Source: Streptomyces sp. G44
GTDB lineage: Bacteria > Actinomycetota > Actinomycetes > Streptomycetales > Streptomycetaceae
NCBI RefSeq assembly: GCF_016905445.1
Contig: NZ_JAFEXF010000023.1
Location: 1-57,506 of the forward strand
Length of the DNA stretch: 57,506 nucleotides
Reading direction: 5' to 3'
Below the pieces are notes generated by a model that did not search any database, had not been told where the DNA came from, and saw only the letters and a program-made list of their open reading frames with translations. The translations under genes and the position numbers were made by a program. Position 1 is the stretch's first letter, and each line of letters begins with the position of its first letter. Shown here piece after piece: positions 25,430 through 35,809 of the stretch.

Positions 25430-25880
25430 CGGAGCCGGGGCCAATCCGCCCGTGATGGAGAAGTCATCGCTGCAACTGCTGTTGCTGCTGTTGCTGTTGG
25501 TATGGGTGCCACTGCCGTTGCCTTGGAGGTGGGCGGCGGTCGGCCGGTCGGTCAGGATGCGCTGGAGTTCCGGCGGCAACAGCTTGCCCTGAGTGAAGGC
25601 CCGGTTGAAGGCGCTCACGTCATGCGCGGTGGAGACCACCCCGCCGGCCCCTGCCCCGGCGAGGCCGGCGTTGTAGCGGTCCACGTCGCGCGGGCTGCCT
25701 TGGGTGTCGGGGTAGTAGCCGTGGCCGTGCGGCCCCTTGGCGCCGTCCGGCGGTTTGACCATCAGGTAGCTCCTGGTCATCCCGAGGGACTCGAAGAGGC
25801 GCGTACGCAGCTCGGTGGCCAGGTCGTGGCGGGTCACCCTCTCGATGATCAGGCCGGCACTGCCCAGTCCGAGGGACCTC
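25430..25880 (-). pseudogene. truncated serine hydrolase (beta-lactamase family)
   Basis: The minus strand reads GLIIERVTRHDLATELRTRL, FESLGMTRSYLM, and GVVSTAHDVSAFNRAFTQGK followed by LLPPELQRILT, the middle of a class C beta-lactamase/DD-peptidase-like protein. The N-terminal half with the SxxK nucleophile and YxN motif is missing: the sequence before about 25880 turns into unrelated frames. The C-terminal end is replaced by an Asn/Ser run encoded by a TGY/TTG triplet tract (25471-25500). Compare the intact relative at 40046-41212, whose matching segment reads AGAMISTVDDLARFHRALFT. This gene is most likely dead. Confidence 0.7.
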
Positions 25881-26128
25881 CCGTCGGCGTAGGCCCCGCC
25901 CACGACCTCAACAACTCCAGCGAAGCCGGAGCACCACGCCCTCGGCACGGCCCTCCGTGGTCCGTGCCTCCATGGAAACAGGGGACGGTTACGGTGACGT
26001 ACGCGTTTCTCGATACGCCGGTGCCGAGGGCCGCGAGTCCGCCCCCACGGTCGCATCGCCAGGGCGGGTACGGCATCCACGGCGCCGCCCAGGCCGAGCA
26101 CCTGCCGGCAGCCGAAGACGCCGCATCA

Positions 26129-26228
26129 GGTATACCGCCCCGGATCCAGGGCACCAGCACATCAGACAGCTCGGCTCCCCCCTTCCGAGCACGACGGCCC
26201 CGCCACCATCCCCCGGTGGCGGGGCCGT
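26129..26228. repeat. 100-bp direct repeat, copy 2, with 14-bp hairpin
   Basis: Second copy of 23381-23480. Its perfect stem is at 26194-26207 and 26215-26228. It lies between the truncated hydrolase and the methyltransferase gene. The hairpin could terminate transcription in either direction. Confidence 0.8.
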
Positions 26229-26395
26229 CCGTCCTTCCCACCGCCGCCGAGAAGTGCGGGCGGCGCTGGGCACCGCCAGCGCCGTCGAAGGCATGGCCGA
26301 ACACGACCGCTGCGACACGCACGTTGCCGAGGAAGAACGCGTCCTGCCACCCCACTCCCCCGGTACAGCCGCCCTGCCCGGACCGGCGGTTGCCT

Positions 26396-27166
26396 CTAGA
26401 GGGCCGGGCGTTGGAGGCGCAGCGCGTGCTGGCCGTGATGGAGGACGTACTCGCCCTCGCCGTTGCGCAGGTGCTGTCGGACGTACGCCTCGACGGCCTC
26501 CCGCTTGGGGGCAGGCGTATCGGGGATGCTGAGATGGAAGGCGGCGGTGTCGACGGTCTCGTCCAAGTCGCTGCTGTGGTAGCGGGCGGGCACGGTGTCC
26601 AGCTCGATGCCGCTGATCAGCCCGGGTGGCAGCGCGGCCAGCTCATCCGCCAGTTCTCTCAGATCGAACCGGGCTCCGGTGAAGTGCCGCACCATGCGCA
26701 TGCAGGCCTCGTCGGGGTTCTGCAACAGTACGAGCAGGAGGCCGCCGGGTGCCAGCCACCGCATGATGCGGGACACCGTCGCCACCCATTGGGTGCGCGG
26801 AACGTAGTACAGCACGTGGGAGAGCAAGGCCAGGTCGGCCCGCGCCTCGATCGTGGCCTCCATGACGGGTTCGCCCACCACCTCCGCCTGCGGGCACGTC
26901 CGTTGCAGGGCACGCCGCATCGGCTCGCTGGGCTCGATACAGACGATCCGTTCGAAGTACGGGGCGAGGTAGCGCGTCGTCGTGCCGTCGGCGGGCCCCA
27001 CGTCCAGCAGTACCCGCCGGGCGTGCAGCCGGCTCACCGTGTCCCGCAGGTAGGCGTGGTTGTTGGCCTTCTCGTCCGTCCCGGCGAGGAAGCGTGCGAA
27101 GGCCTGTCGGTAGGCGTCCTCCTGCGTGCGCAGTGTTCTCGCTTCCACTGGCTCGTGCCGTTCCAC
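26396..27166 (-). CDS. class I SAM-dependent methyltransferase
   Basis: 256 residues; ATG 27166 behind GCGAAAGGACCACG. Motif I is VLLDVGPADGTTT, the acidic ribose-binding strand IVCIEPSEP, and later strands are ADLALLSHVLYYVP and LAPGGLLLVLLQ. The layout resembles small-molecule N-methyltransferases of the histamine/ectoine-like group, but the substrate cannot be told. The C-terminal 90 residues are acidic. No partner gene is adjacent; the neighbouring hairpin repeat would end its transcript. Confidence 0.8.
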   Translation of the reverse strand: MERHEPVEARTLRTQEDAYRQAFARFLAGTDEKANNHAYLRDTVSRLHARRVLLDVGPADGTTTRYLAPYFERIVCIEPSEPMRRALQRTCPQAEVVGEPVMEATIEARADLALLSHVLYYVPRTQWVATVSRIMRWLAPGGLLLVLLQNPDEACMRMVRHFTGARFDLRELADELAALPPGLISGIELDTVPARYHSSDLDETVDTAAFHLSIPDTPAPKREAVEAYVRQHLRNGEGEYVLHHGQHALRLQRPAL

Positions 27167-27773
27167 GTCCGTGGTCCTTTCGCCACCTTTACTTGCAGCC
27201 GGTGCCGGCCTGGCACGGGGCTGACGATGTCGCTACGAAGGTGTCATGGGCCGACCGCTTGCCGGAGGAGCGGCGCTCACCGGCGGGCAGCGGCACGGGG
27301 CGCACTGAGGCGAAGCCGCACGGTACGGCGTACGCTCCCCCACCGGCTGCTCATGGCTTCCCCATGCGCCAGCCGCGGCCCCGCGGAGCTGCGCACCGTC
27401 TGCGCCACGTTCCCTGCGGCCAGCGCCGCATGACACGCCATCCGATGCGGGCGGAGTCGACCGGCTCTCGGGGCACGGCGACGCGCGGGGCGAGCGGACC
27501 GGCCGAGGGTGCGCCGGGCGGCCAGGGCGTGGTGGTCTTCGGCGTCTGGCGGGCTGGGCAGCGGCACTGAAACCATGATGGGTGTGGCCCGGGCCCGTGC
27601 TGAACACGGCACCTGCCAGGGGGCTTCCGTCGCCGGGCACGTCCGCCTCGGTGCCCGGCCGGTGGTCGCGGGGCACGGTCTCAGTGGGCTCTTCCGCGGC
27701 TGACCTCGCCGTTGCCACGACGGGGCCGAGGTCTCCCTGGCGAAGGCCCTGGAGCTGATCCGCGTCATGCTCC
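27167..27773. other. about 600 bp without a supported gene
   Basis: Only shadow frames. The left part is the promoter region of the minus-strand methyltransferase gene; nothing else recognised. Confidence 0.4.
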
Positions 27774-28385
27774 GTGAGCAGGGCGCCTGATGCCGGCTGG
27801 AGGCAGAAGACGTCTTCTTCGTACTACGTCGGATGGGACCGGTACGTGCACATGGGCAGCGTCCAGCCCTGTACAGACGCCGTTGCCCGTACGCGGGACC
27901 TCGGCCTTTTCGCGGAACGGCTGTCGGCCTCCCCTTACGGCGCGGACCCAGAGGTGACAGAACCCGCCGACGAAGGGTTCTGGGCGTCGGTGCGCACCGA
28001 GCTGGTGGCGCGACAAGGCCTGCTCCTGGAGGAGACTTACATCGTCAACGCCACACGCCGGCACCGTCTCACGACGGAAAACCTCAACGCCGTGCGCGCC
28101 GGTCTCGGCCCGCGCGCCCTGGTGACCGTCTGGCCCGATCTGCAACCTTATGTCGGCGCGGTCCTGACCGCACTGCCGTCGGAATGGCACATCGAGTTCG
28201 TCCGGGAGGCTAAGGATGGAACGATCCAAGACGTGACCGTCGATGAGATTCAGCACCAGGAGCTCGCTGCCCTGATGGCCGACGCGCGAGCGGCCCGCGC
28301 CCTGCCCCTCTCCACCGACGAACGCACTCCGCTGTTCCAGGCCGTTCCACCCGACAGCGACGGCGTGCTGCGAGCACGGTGGTGA
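27774..28385 (+). CDS. hypothetical protein, start uncertain
   Basis: Up to 203 residues from a GTG at 27774; an ATG at 27852 would give 177. The conserved-looking core begins YYVGWDRYVHMGSVQPC and continues FWASVRTELVARQGLLLEET and LGPRALVTVWPDLQPYVGAV. No export signal or known motif. The sequence has the look of a widespread but uncharacterised Streptomyces cytoplasmic protein. Neither start has a strong ribosome binding site, so the N-terminus is open. It is followed by the hexapeptide-repeat gene 150 bp downstream. Confidence 0.65.
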   Translation: MSRAPDAGWRQKTSSSYYVGWDRYVHMGSVQPCTDAVARTRDLGLFAERLSASPYGADPEVTEPADEGFWASVRTELVARQGLLLEETYIVNATRRHRLTTENLNAVRAGLGPRALVTVWPDLQPYVGAVLTALPSEWHIEFVREAKDGTIQDVTVDEIQHQELAALMADARAARALPLSTDERTPLFQAVPPDSDGVLRARW

Positions 28386-28535
28386 CCCGGATCATGAGCC
28401 GGCCCTCAGGAGTCGTCACGGCACCGGACGAACCGGCGAATGGAGTGCTTCAGATCGCGGATGGCCCAGACCTCGACGAACCCGATGTCTGAAAACCGCC
28501 AGCCTGGTCGTGGTCAGACAGGCGAGGATCCACTC

Positions 28536-29177
28536 ATGAGCGCTGAAACGCAGGGCCTCCGCATCCAGCATCGCGGGCACGAACCGCAGGTCCATCCCAC
28601 CGCCTATGTCGCCCCGACGGCCACTCTGGTGGGGGACGTTCGCGTGGGGCCGAGAGCGCGGGTGATGTTCGGTGCGGTGCTCGATGCCGAGGGGGCTCGG
28701 ATCGAGGTCGGGGAGGCGGCGGTGATCTGCGAGAACGCGGTGCTGCGCGGGTCCGCGGTCGCCGGCGACCAGCCGGTGCTCGTCGGGGACCACGTCTTCG
28801 ACGGGCCGCACGCCACGCTGCTGGGCTGCGAGGTCGGCAGGTGCGTCTATGTGGCGAGCGGGGCGACGGTTCTGCAATGCGCACGGTTGGGGGCCGGCTC
28901 GGTCGTCGCTGTCGGCGCGCTCGTCCATGCGCGCGCTGTTGTGCCGGACGAGTACTTCGTGCCGCCGCACACCGTGGCGCTCGACGCGCCGGTGCGGCTG
29001 CTGGCTCCCGGTGATCCGGGCCTGGCCGAGGCCATCGGCCGGGTCGGCTTCGCGCAGGCGGCGTTCGGTGTCGACGCGGAATGGACCGACCGGATCAGCC
29101 GGTACGAGCAGATCGCGGAAGTGCGCGTCGCAGAGTTCGGCACGCACGCCAACGATGAGGTGCTGGATTTCGGCTGA
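28536..29177 (+). CDS. gamma-carbonic-anhydrase-like hexapeptide-repeat protein
   Basis: 213 residues from ATG 28536 with GAGG upstream. Residues 15-140 form a left-handed beta-helix: repeated [LIV]-G-x4 units such as VHPTAYVAPTATLVGDVRVG and VLVGDHVFDGPHATLLGCEV. Gamma carbonic anhydrases of this type bind zinc by three histidines; the expected His cluster is only partly visible (GDHVFDGPHA), so metal catalysis is uncertain and an acetyltransferase-like or scaffold role remains possible. The C-terminal helix region (from PGDPGLAEAIGRVGFAQAAF) is the usual cap. It is cytoplasmic. Confidence 0.8.
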   Translation: MSAETQGLRIQHRGHEPQVHPTAYVAPTATLVGDVRVGPRARVMFGAVLDAEGARIEVGEAAVICENAVLRGSAVAGDQPVLVGDHVFDGPHATLLGCEVGRCVYVASGATVLQCARLGAGSVVAVGALVHARAVVPDEYFVPPHTVALDAPVRLLAPGDPGLAEAIGRVGFAQAAFGVDAEWTDRISRYEQIAEVRVAEFGTHANDEVLDFG

Positions 29178-29332
29178 CTCCGCCGCACGTTGCCTGACGC
29201 GGCACCGGGAAGCGTCCGGGCTCATCGCTGCCCCCGAGTCCGATGGGTGGCCAGGTGTGCAGCAGGCAGCGAACCGGAGAGCCGTCGGCGGTCGCGGTTC
29301 ACATGTGCGTGGCTCAGCCGTCGCACCCAGGC

Positions 29333-30649
29333 CTACGGTGTACGCGGGACTCCCTCGGCTCGTGCTGTCTCTTCCTTCCGCTTCTCCCCCGGTTGCGGGG
29401 GCTGTGGGGTCCGCCGCCGGTCCAGGCGAGTCACCACCGGCCCGGCCGTGACACCGTGCAGCACGACCGAGACCAGCACCGTGAACGTCACCACCGCCCA
29501 CAGCTCCCGCTCCGGGACCAGGAAGTCCTGCTGCCCCAGCGCGTAGGCGAGGTAGTACAGCGAGCCGATGCCGCGGATCCCGTAGCCCGCCACGACCCAG
29601 CGCTCCCAGCCCCCCAAGCGGCCTCCCAGCAGCCCGGCCCACCCGGCCAGCGGCCGGATCACCAGCAGAAGCAGGAGACCCGTCGCGGCGCCCCGCCAGG
29701 TCAGCGGTGCCAGGCCGCCCAGCGCGACGAACGCGCCCAGCAGGAAGAGCAGCACCGCGGTCAGCAGCCGCTCGACCTGTTCCACGAAGTCGTGCAGCAC
29801 GTTGTGGAAGCCGTTGGCACGCTCGGCCGCCCTGACCGAGCAGGCGGTGGTGAACACGGCGAGGAAGCCGTAGCCTCCGGCGAGTTCGGACACCCCGTAC
29901 GCGAGGAAGGTGGCGCCCAGCGCGACGAACCCTTCCCGGTACTCGGCCAGCCGCAGCACCGAGGAGCGGGTCCGGAAGAACAGCCAGCCCAGCAGCTTGC
30001 CGATGAGCAGGCCGCTCAAGACGCCGACCACGCACTTGAACGCGACATCCTTTGCCGCCCATGCGCCGATCCACTCCGCGGACCAGCCGCTGCCCGCGGC
30101 GGCGGCCAGCGCGATCGCCGCGTACGTGACAGGGAAGGCCAGACCATCGTTGAGGCCTGCTTCGCTGGTGAGGGCGAACCGCACCTCGTCCTCGTCGTGT
30201 TCGTCCTCGGTGGGCTCCCCCACGCGCACCTCCGAGGCGAGCACGGGATCCGTCGGCGCGAGGACCGCCGCGAGCAGCAACGCGGCGGCCGGTGGCCAGT
30301 CCAGCAGCCACCACGCCAGCACAGCGGTCGCCACGACGGTCAGCAGCATCGTGATGCCCAGCAGACGCCAGGTCGAGGCCCACAGGCGCCGGCCCACCGG
30401 CCGGTTGAGCGCCAGCCCGGCACCCATCAGGGCGATGATGACGCAGACCTCGGTGACGTGTTCCGTCACGAGCCGGTGCTCCACCGGGTCGACCGCCGGC
30501 AACGGCAGTGGCAGCGCGTACACGACGATGCCGCTCACCAGGAACACCACCGGCAACGACACGGGCCGCCCCGCCACCACGCGGGGCAGCACCGCCGCGA
30601 TCAACGCCCCCGCTCCCAGCCACGCGAACACCCCATCGGCAATGGTCAC
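29333..30649 (-). CDS. CPA1-family Na+/H+ antiporter
   Basis: 438 residues with 12-13 membrane helices. The helix with APTDPVLASEV carries the transport aspartate of the TDP motif typical of NhaP-like CPA1 antiporters, and EAGLNDGLAFPV has the second conserved acidic helix (NDG). The C-terminus is a short hydrophilic tail (QPPQPGEKRKEETARAEG). It exchanges sodium (or potassium) for protons and helps pH and salt homeostasis. ATG 30649. It stands alone, with a 155-bp gap to the convergent hexapeptide-repeat gene. Confidence 0.88.
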   Translation of the reverse strand: MTIADGVFAWLGAGALIAAVLPRVVAGRPVSLPVVFLVSGIVVYALPLPLPAVDPVEHRLVTEHVTEVCVIIALMGAGLALNRPVGRRLWASTWRLLGITMLLTVVATAVLAWWLLDWPPAAALLLAAVLAPTDPVLASEVRVGEPTEDEHDEDEVRFALTSEAGLNDGLAFPVTYAAIALAAAAGSGWSAEWIGAWAAKDVAFKCVVGVLSGLLIGKLLGWLFFRTRSSVLRLAEYREGFVALGATFLAYGVSELAGGYGFLAVFTTACSVRAAERANGFHNVLHDFVEQVERLLTAVLLFLLGAFVALGGLAPLTWRGAATGLLLLLVIRPLAGWAGLLGGRLGGWERWVVAGYGIRGIGSLYYLAYALGQQDFLVPERELWAVVTFTVLVSVVLHGVTAGPVVTRLDRRRTPQPPQPGEKRKEETARAEGVPRTP

Positions 30650-31006
30650 CGGTCTGTGCTCAGCAGGCTCTCGTGACGCTCACCCGCGGGCAACCGCAGG
30701 CCCTGCCGCGACCGGGCAGGTCCGTGCTCGCGGGTGACCAGGTCCTGGTGAAGGGGGCTTCTCATCGGCATTCCAACTTTCGTACGACTGTCATACGTCT
30801 AACCCCTGAGATCACGCCGACACCCGACCGCAGGCGATCATCGGGGTCCCGTCCCTCGTTCGGCCGGTGGCACCCCTACCGGAGCCGTCGTCGTGTTCCG
30901 GCCCCGCGGTGCCCGCCCTGTCGGCGGCACGCCGCGGGCCGCCCTCCCGGCCGTGATGTCGCCTCGGCCAGGAGGGCGGCCCGCTGTCACGGGTGATGCT
31001 CGGGGA
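30650..31006. other. intergenic region of 357 bp
   Basis: Contains the antiporter promoter on its left side and the terminator hairpin at 30934-30984 on its right side. No gene seen. Confidence 0.4.
30934..30984. terminator. strong hairpin after the xyloglucanase gene
   Basis: GCGGGCCGCCCTCC (30934-30947) and GGAGGGCGGCCCGC (30971-30984) pair perfectly over 14 bp, with further inner CGGCC/GGCC complementarity. It lies 22 bp past the stop codon of the minus-strand GH74 gene and closes the cell-wall-degradation transcript. Confidence 0.65.
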
Positions 31007-33196
31007 TCAGGACGGGTCGCCGTACTGGAGGCCGCGGCCGTTGGTGCCGATGTAGACGCGGCCGTAGGTGTCGGGGTCGCCGGTGACGACGCCCTGGCTG
31101 CCGATGGCGCCCCACTGGTGGGCCTTGTCGTTGACGCGGGTCCAGGTGGCGCCCTTGTCGGTGGAGCGGAAGACGCCGGTGGCGTCCTTGACCGTGCCGA
31201 TCAGGTACAGCGTCTGGTACGAGGCACGCGGCGCGGCCTTGCCGAAGCCGACCGCCGAGGCGGATGTCACCGAGGCGAGCCGGGTGAACGTGCCGCCACC
31301 GTCCGTGGAGTGGAACAGGCCCTTGCCGCCGCCCGCTATCCACAGGTCGCCGGCCCGGCCCGGGAGGGCCTTGAGGTGGCCGTCGGCGGGCAGGCCGGTC
31401 GCGCGGGCGGTGAAGGTCGCGCCGCCGTCGGTGCTGGCGTAGAGGGTGCCGCCGGTCAGGGAGTAGAAGGTGCGGACGGAGGAGCGGTCGGCGACGACCT
31501 CTGCCCCCGTGCCGAGCCCCCGCACCTTCGACCAGGTCGCTCCCCTGTCCGTCGAGCGGTACGGGGACTGCCCGGACTGGGTCCACACCAGCGTGGAGCC
31601 GTCCGCCGCGAGGGCGATACGGCCGCTGTGGGCGCCGGCCACCGGTTCGGCGGCGAAGCCCCGCCAGGTGACGCCGCCGTCGGTGGAGTACGCGCCGTCC
31701 TGCTTGCCGCCCGTACCGACCCGCGCCATCACCGACGGCTTCGACGCGGCGTAGTCGATGTCGGTGCTGTTGCTCATCAGCGGGTCCTTCATCCGCCCGG
31801 ACGGCACTCGCGTCAGGTCGGTGTGGCGGAATCCGCCCTGGTCGCCCATGGCGGTCACAACGGTCGCGCCGCCGGGCGGGGCGATGGCGTCGAGGATCGC
31901 CGTCTCCTCGAGTCCCCTGGCCCCCACGGTCCAGCGGCTCGTTCCGGCGTCGGCGTCCTCGCTCCGCCAGATCCCGTTGCCGGTGCCGTACAGCACGTGC
32001 CCGGAGTCGAACGGGTCGATCGCGAGGGCCGTCATCCAGTGACCGGTGTGGGTGCCGACGTACGGCGCGCCGGAGGCGTCCCGCACGGACTTGCCGGAGA
32101 GGGCCTTCCAGGTCGCACCGCCGTCCGTGGTGCGGTAGATCTCGTCCTCGGGGTACCAGCGGCCCAGCGTCGTGACCATCGCCGTGGACGGCTTGCGCGG
32201 GTCGACCGCGAGCCCCGAGAAGCCGTACGAGCCCTGCGAGGGGGATATGTCCTTCCAGCCCCCGCCGCTCGGCGTGTACTTCCGCACCGAGCCGCCGGTG
32301 ACGCCGTTGGGCCCGAGGTTATCGGTGTACGTCACATACAGCGTGCCGTCGCCCGTGACGACACCGTGCTGCGGCAGCTGGCCGGTCGGCTGACCGGCGA
32401 CCGCCTGCCACGTGGCACCGCCGTCGGTCGACCGGTAAAGGGACGTGGACTTGTCCGCGACGCCGACGTACACGGTGTCGCTGCCCTTCGGCCCGTAGGT
32501 CACGAACGAGATGCCGGCACCACTGCCCGCCCCGTCCTTGACCGGGAAGGATTCGACCTGACGCCAGGTCGTGCCGTAGTCGGTGGACCGCCACAGGCCG
32601 TTCTTTCGGGAGCCGAGGAGCAGGTGCGAGTGGTCCGACGGGTCGACGACGAGGCGTTCGCCGGCGCCGCGGCCGTCCTCGTTGCCGCCGAGCTTGAACG
32701 GCAGCTCGGCGCGCCGGAAGGTGCGGCCGCGGTCGGTGGAGCGGAGGATCGCGCCGTTGCCCGCCCAGTCGTTGGTGTAGGTGCCCGCGCCGAGGTAGAG
32801 CCTGTCGGGGTCGACGGGGTCGGTGGCGAGGGAGTCGATGCCGAGCAGGTTCCAGTCCTTCTCGCCGAGCCAGTCGGTCAGCGGGGTCCACTTCTTGGCG
32901 CGGGCGTTCCAGCGGTACGCGCCGCCCATGTCGGTGCGGGCGTACAGCAGACCCTGCTCACGCTGGTTGAAGACGAGGCCGGAGACGTAACCGCCGCCGA
33001 CGACCTGCGCGTTCTTCCACACGTACGGTGCTGCCGCGGACGTCCGGGCCTTCGCGGCCTGGGAGTCGTCCTGCGTGAGCAGCAGGTACGGCACGGCAGC
33101 GGCGGGCACCGCGAGCAGCAGGGCGACGGCGCCCCGGCGGCGACGGTGCAGACCGCGCCGCCGGGAGCCCGTGCGGGTGGAGGGAGGGATGTTCAT
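31007..33196 (-). CDS. GH74 xyloglucanase, secreted
   Basis: 729 residues from ATG 33196 with AAGGAG upstream. A long basic n-region (SRRRGLHRRRRGAVALLLAV, possibly Tat) leads to the mature enzyme. The rest is two seven-bladed propellers built from repeats of the type LYRSTDGGATW and VFRSTDKGATWTRV. RTDMGGAYRW near the start of the mature protein is the usual GH74 segment carrying a catalytic aspartate. GH74 enzymes hydrolyse xyloglucan backbones in the medium. No carbohydrate-binding module is attached, unlike many family members. It lies 50 bp downstream of the GH10-GH62 gene and is probably co-transcribed with it. Confidence 0.88.
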   Translation of the reverse strand: MNIPPSTRTGSRRRGLHRRRRGAVALLLAVPAAAVPYLLLTQDDSQAAKARTSAAAPYVWKNAQVVGGGYVSGLVFNQREQGLLYARTDMGGAYRWNARAKKWTPLTDWLGEKDWNLLGIDSLATDPVDPDRLYLGAGTYTNDWAGNGAILRSTDRGRTFRRAELPFKLGGNEDGRGAGERLVVDPSDHSHLLLGSRKNGLWRSTDYGTTWRQVESFPVKDGAGSGAGISFVTYGPKGSDTVYVGVADKSTSLYRSTDGGATWQAVAGQPTGQLPQHGVVTGDGTLYVTYTDNLGPNGVTGGSVRKYTPSGGGWKDISPSQGSYGFSGLAVDPRKPSTAMVTTLGRWYPEDEIYRTTDGGATWKALSGKSVRDASGAPYVGTHTGHWMTALAIDPFDSGHVLYGTGNGIWRSEDADAGTSRWTVGARGLEETAILDAIAPPGGATVVTAMGDQGGFRHTDLTRVPSGRMKDPLMSNSTDIDYAASKPSVMARVGTGGKQDGAYSTDGGVTWRGFAAEPVAGAHSGRIALAADGSTLVWTQSGQSPYRSTDRGATWSKVRGLGTGAEVVADRSSVRTFYSLTGGTLYASTDGGATFTARATGLPADGHLKALPGRAGDLWIAGGGKGLFHSTDGGGTFTRLASVTSASAVGFGKAAPRASYQTLYLIGTVKDATGVFRSTDKGATWTRVNDKAHQWGAIGSQGVVTGDPDTYGRVYIGTNGRGLQYGDPS

Positions 33197-33246
33197 GGGG
33201 AAGGCGTGCTCCTTGCGAATGACTGTCTGTGGAACTGTGGAACGGC

Positions 33247-35643
<2,397 letters not shown>

Positions 35644-35809
35644 TCAGGGGACAGGTCAGTGGGGGACGCCTGTGAAGGGGCACCCCTGAAGAGGAGGCTG
35701 GTGGCGGCGGGGCGGCGTAACGAAAAGTGTGCGCGCCGGCGCAGTGAGGGATCTCGCAGCGGAAAAACGTAATGCGGGGCGCGGTTGTGAAGTCAGCGGG
35801 TTCTTGCGC

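Noticed and set aside
25471..25500. TGC/TTG triplet tract considered as a phase-variation repeat
   Set aside because: It lies in a gene fragment without its catalytic half, so length change would have no functional gene to switch.
23381..26228. Possible composite transposon formed by the two 100-bp repeats
   Set aside because: Copies are in direct orientation, carry no transposase gene, and no target-site duplication was seen; kept only as a repeat pair.
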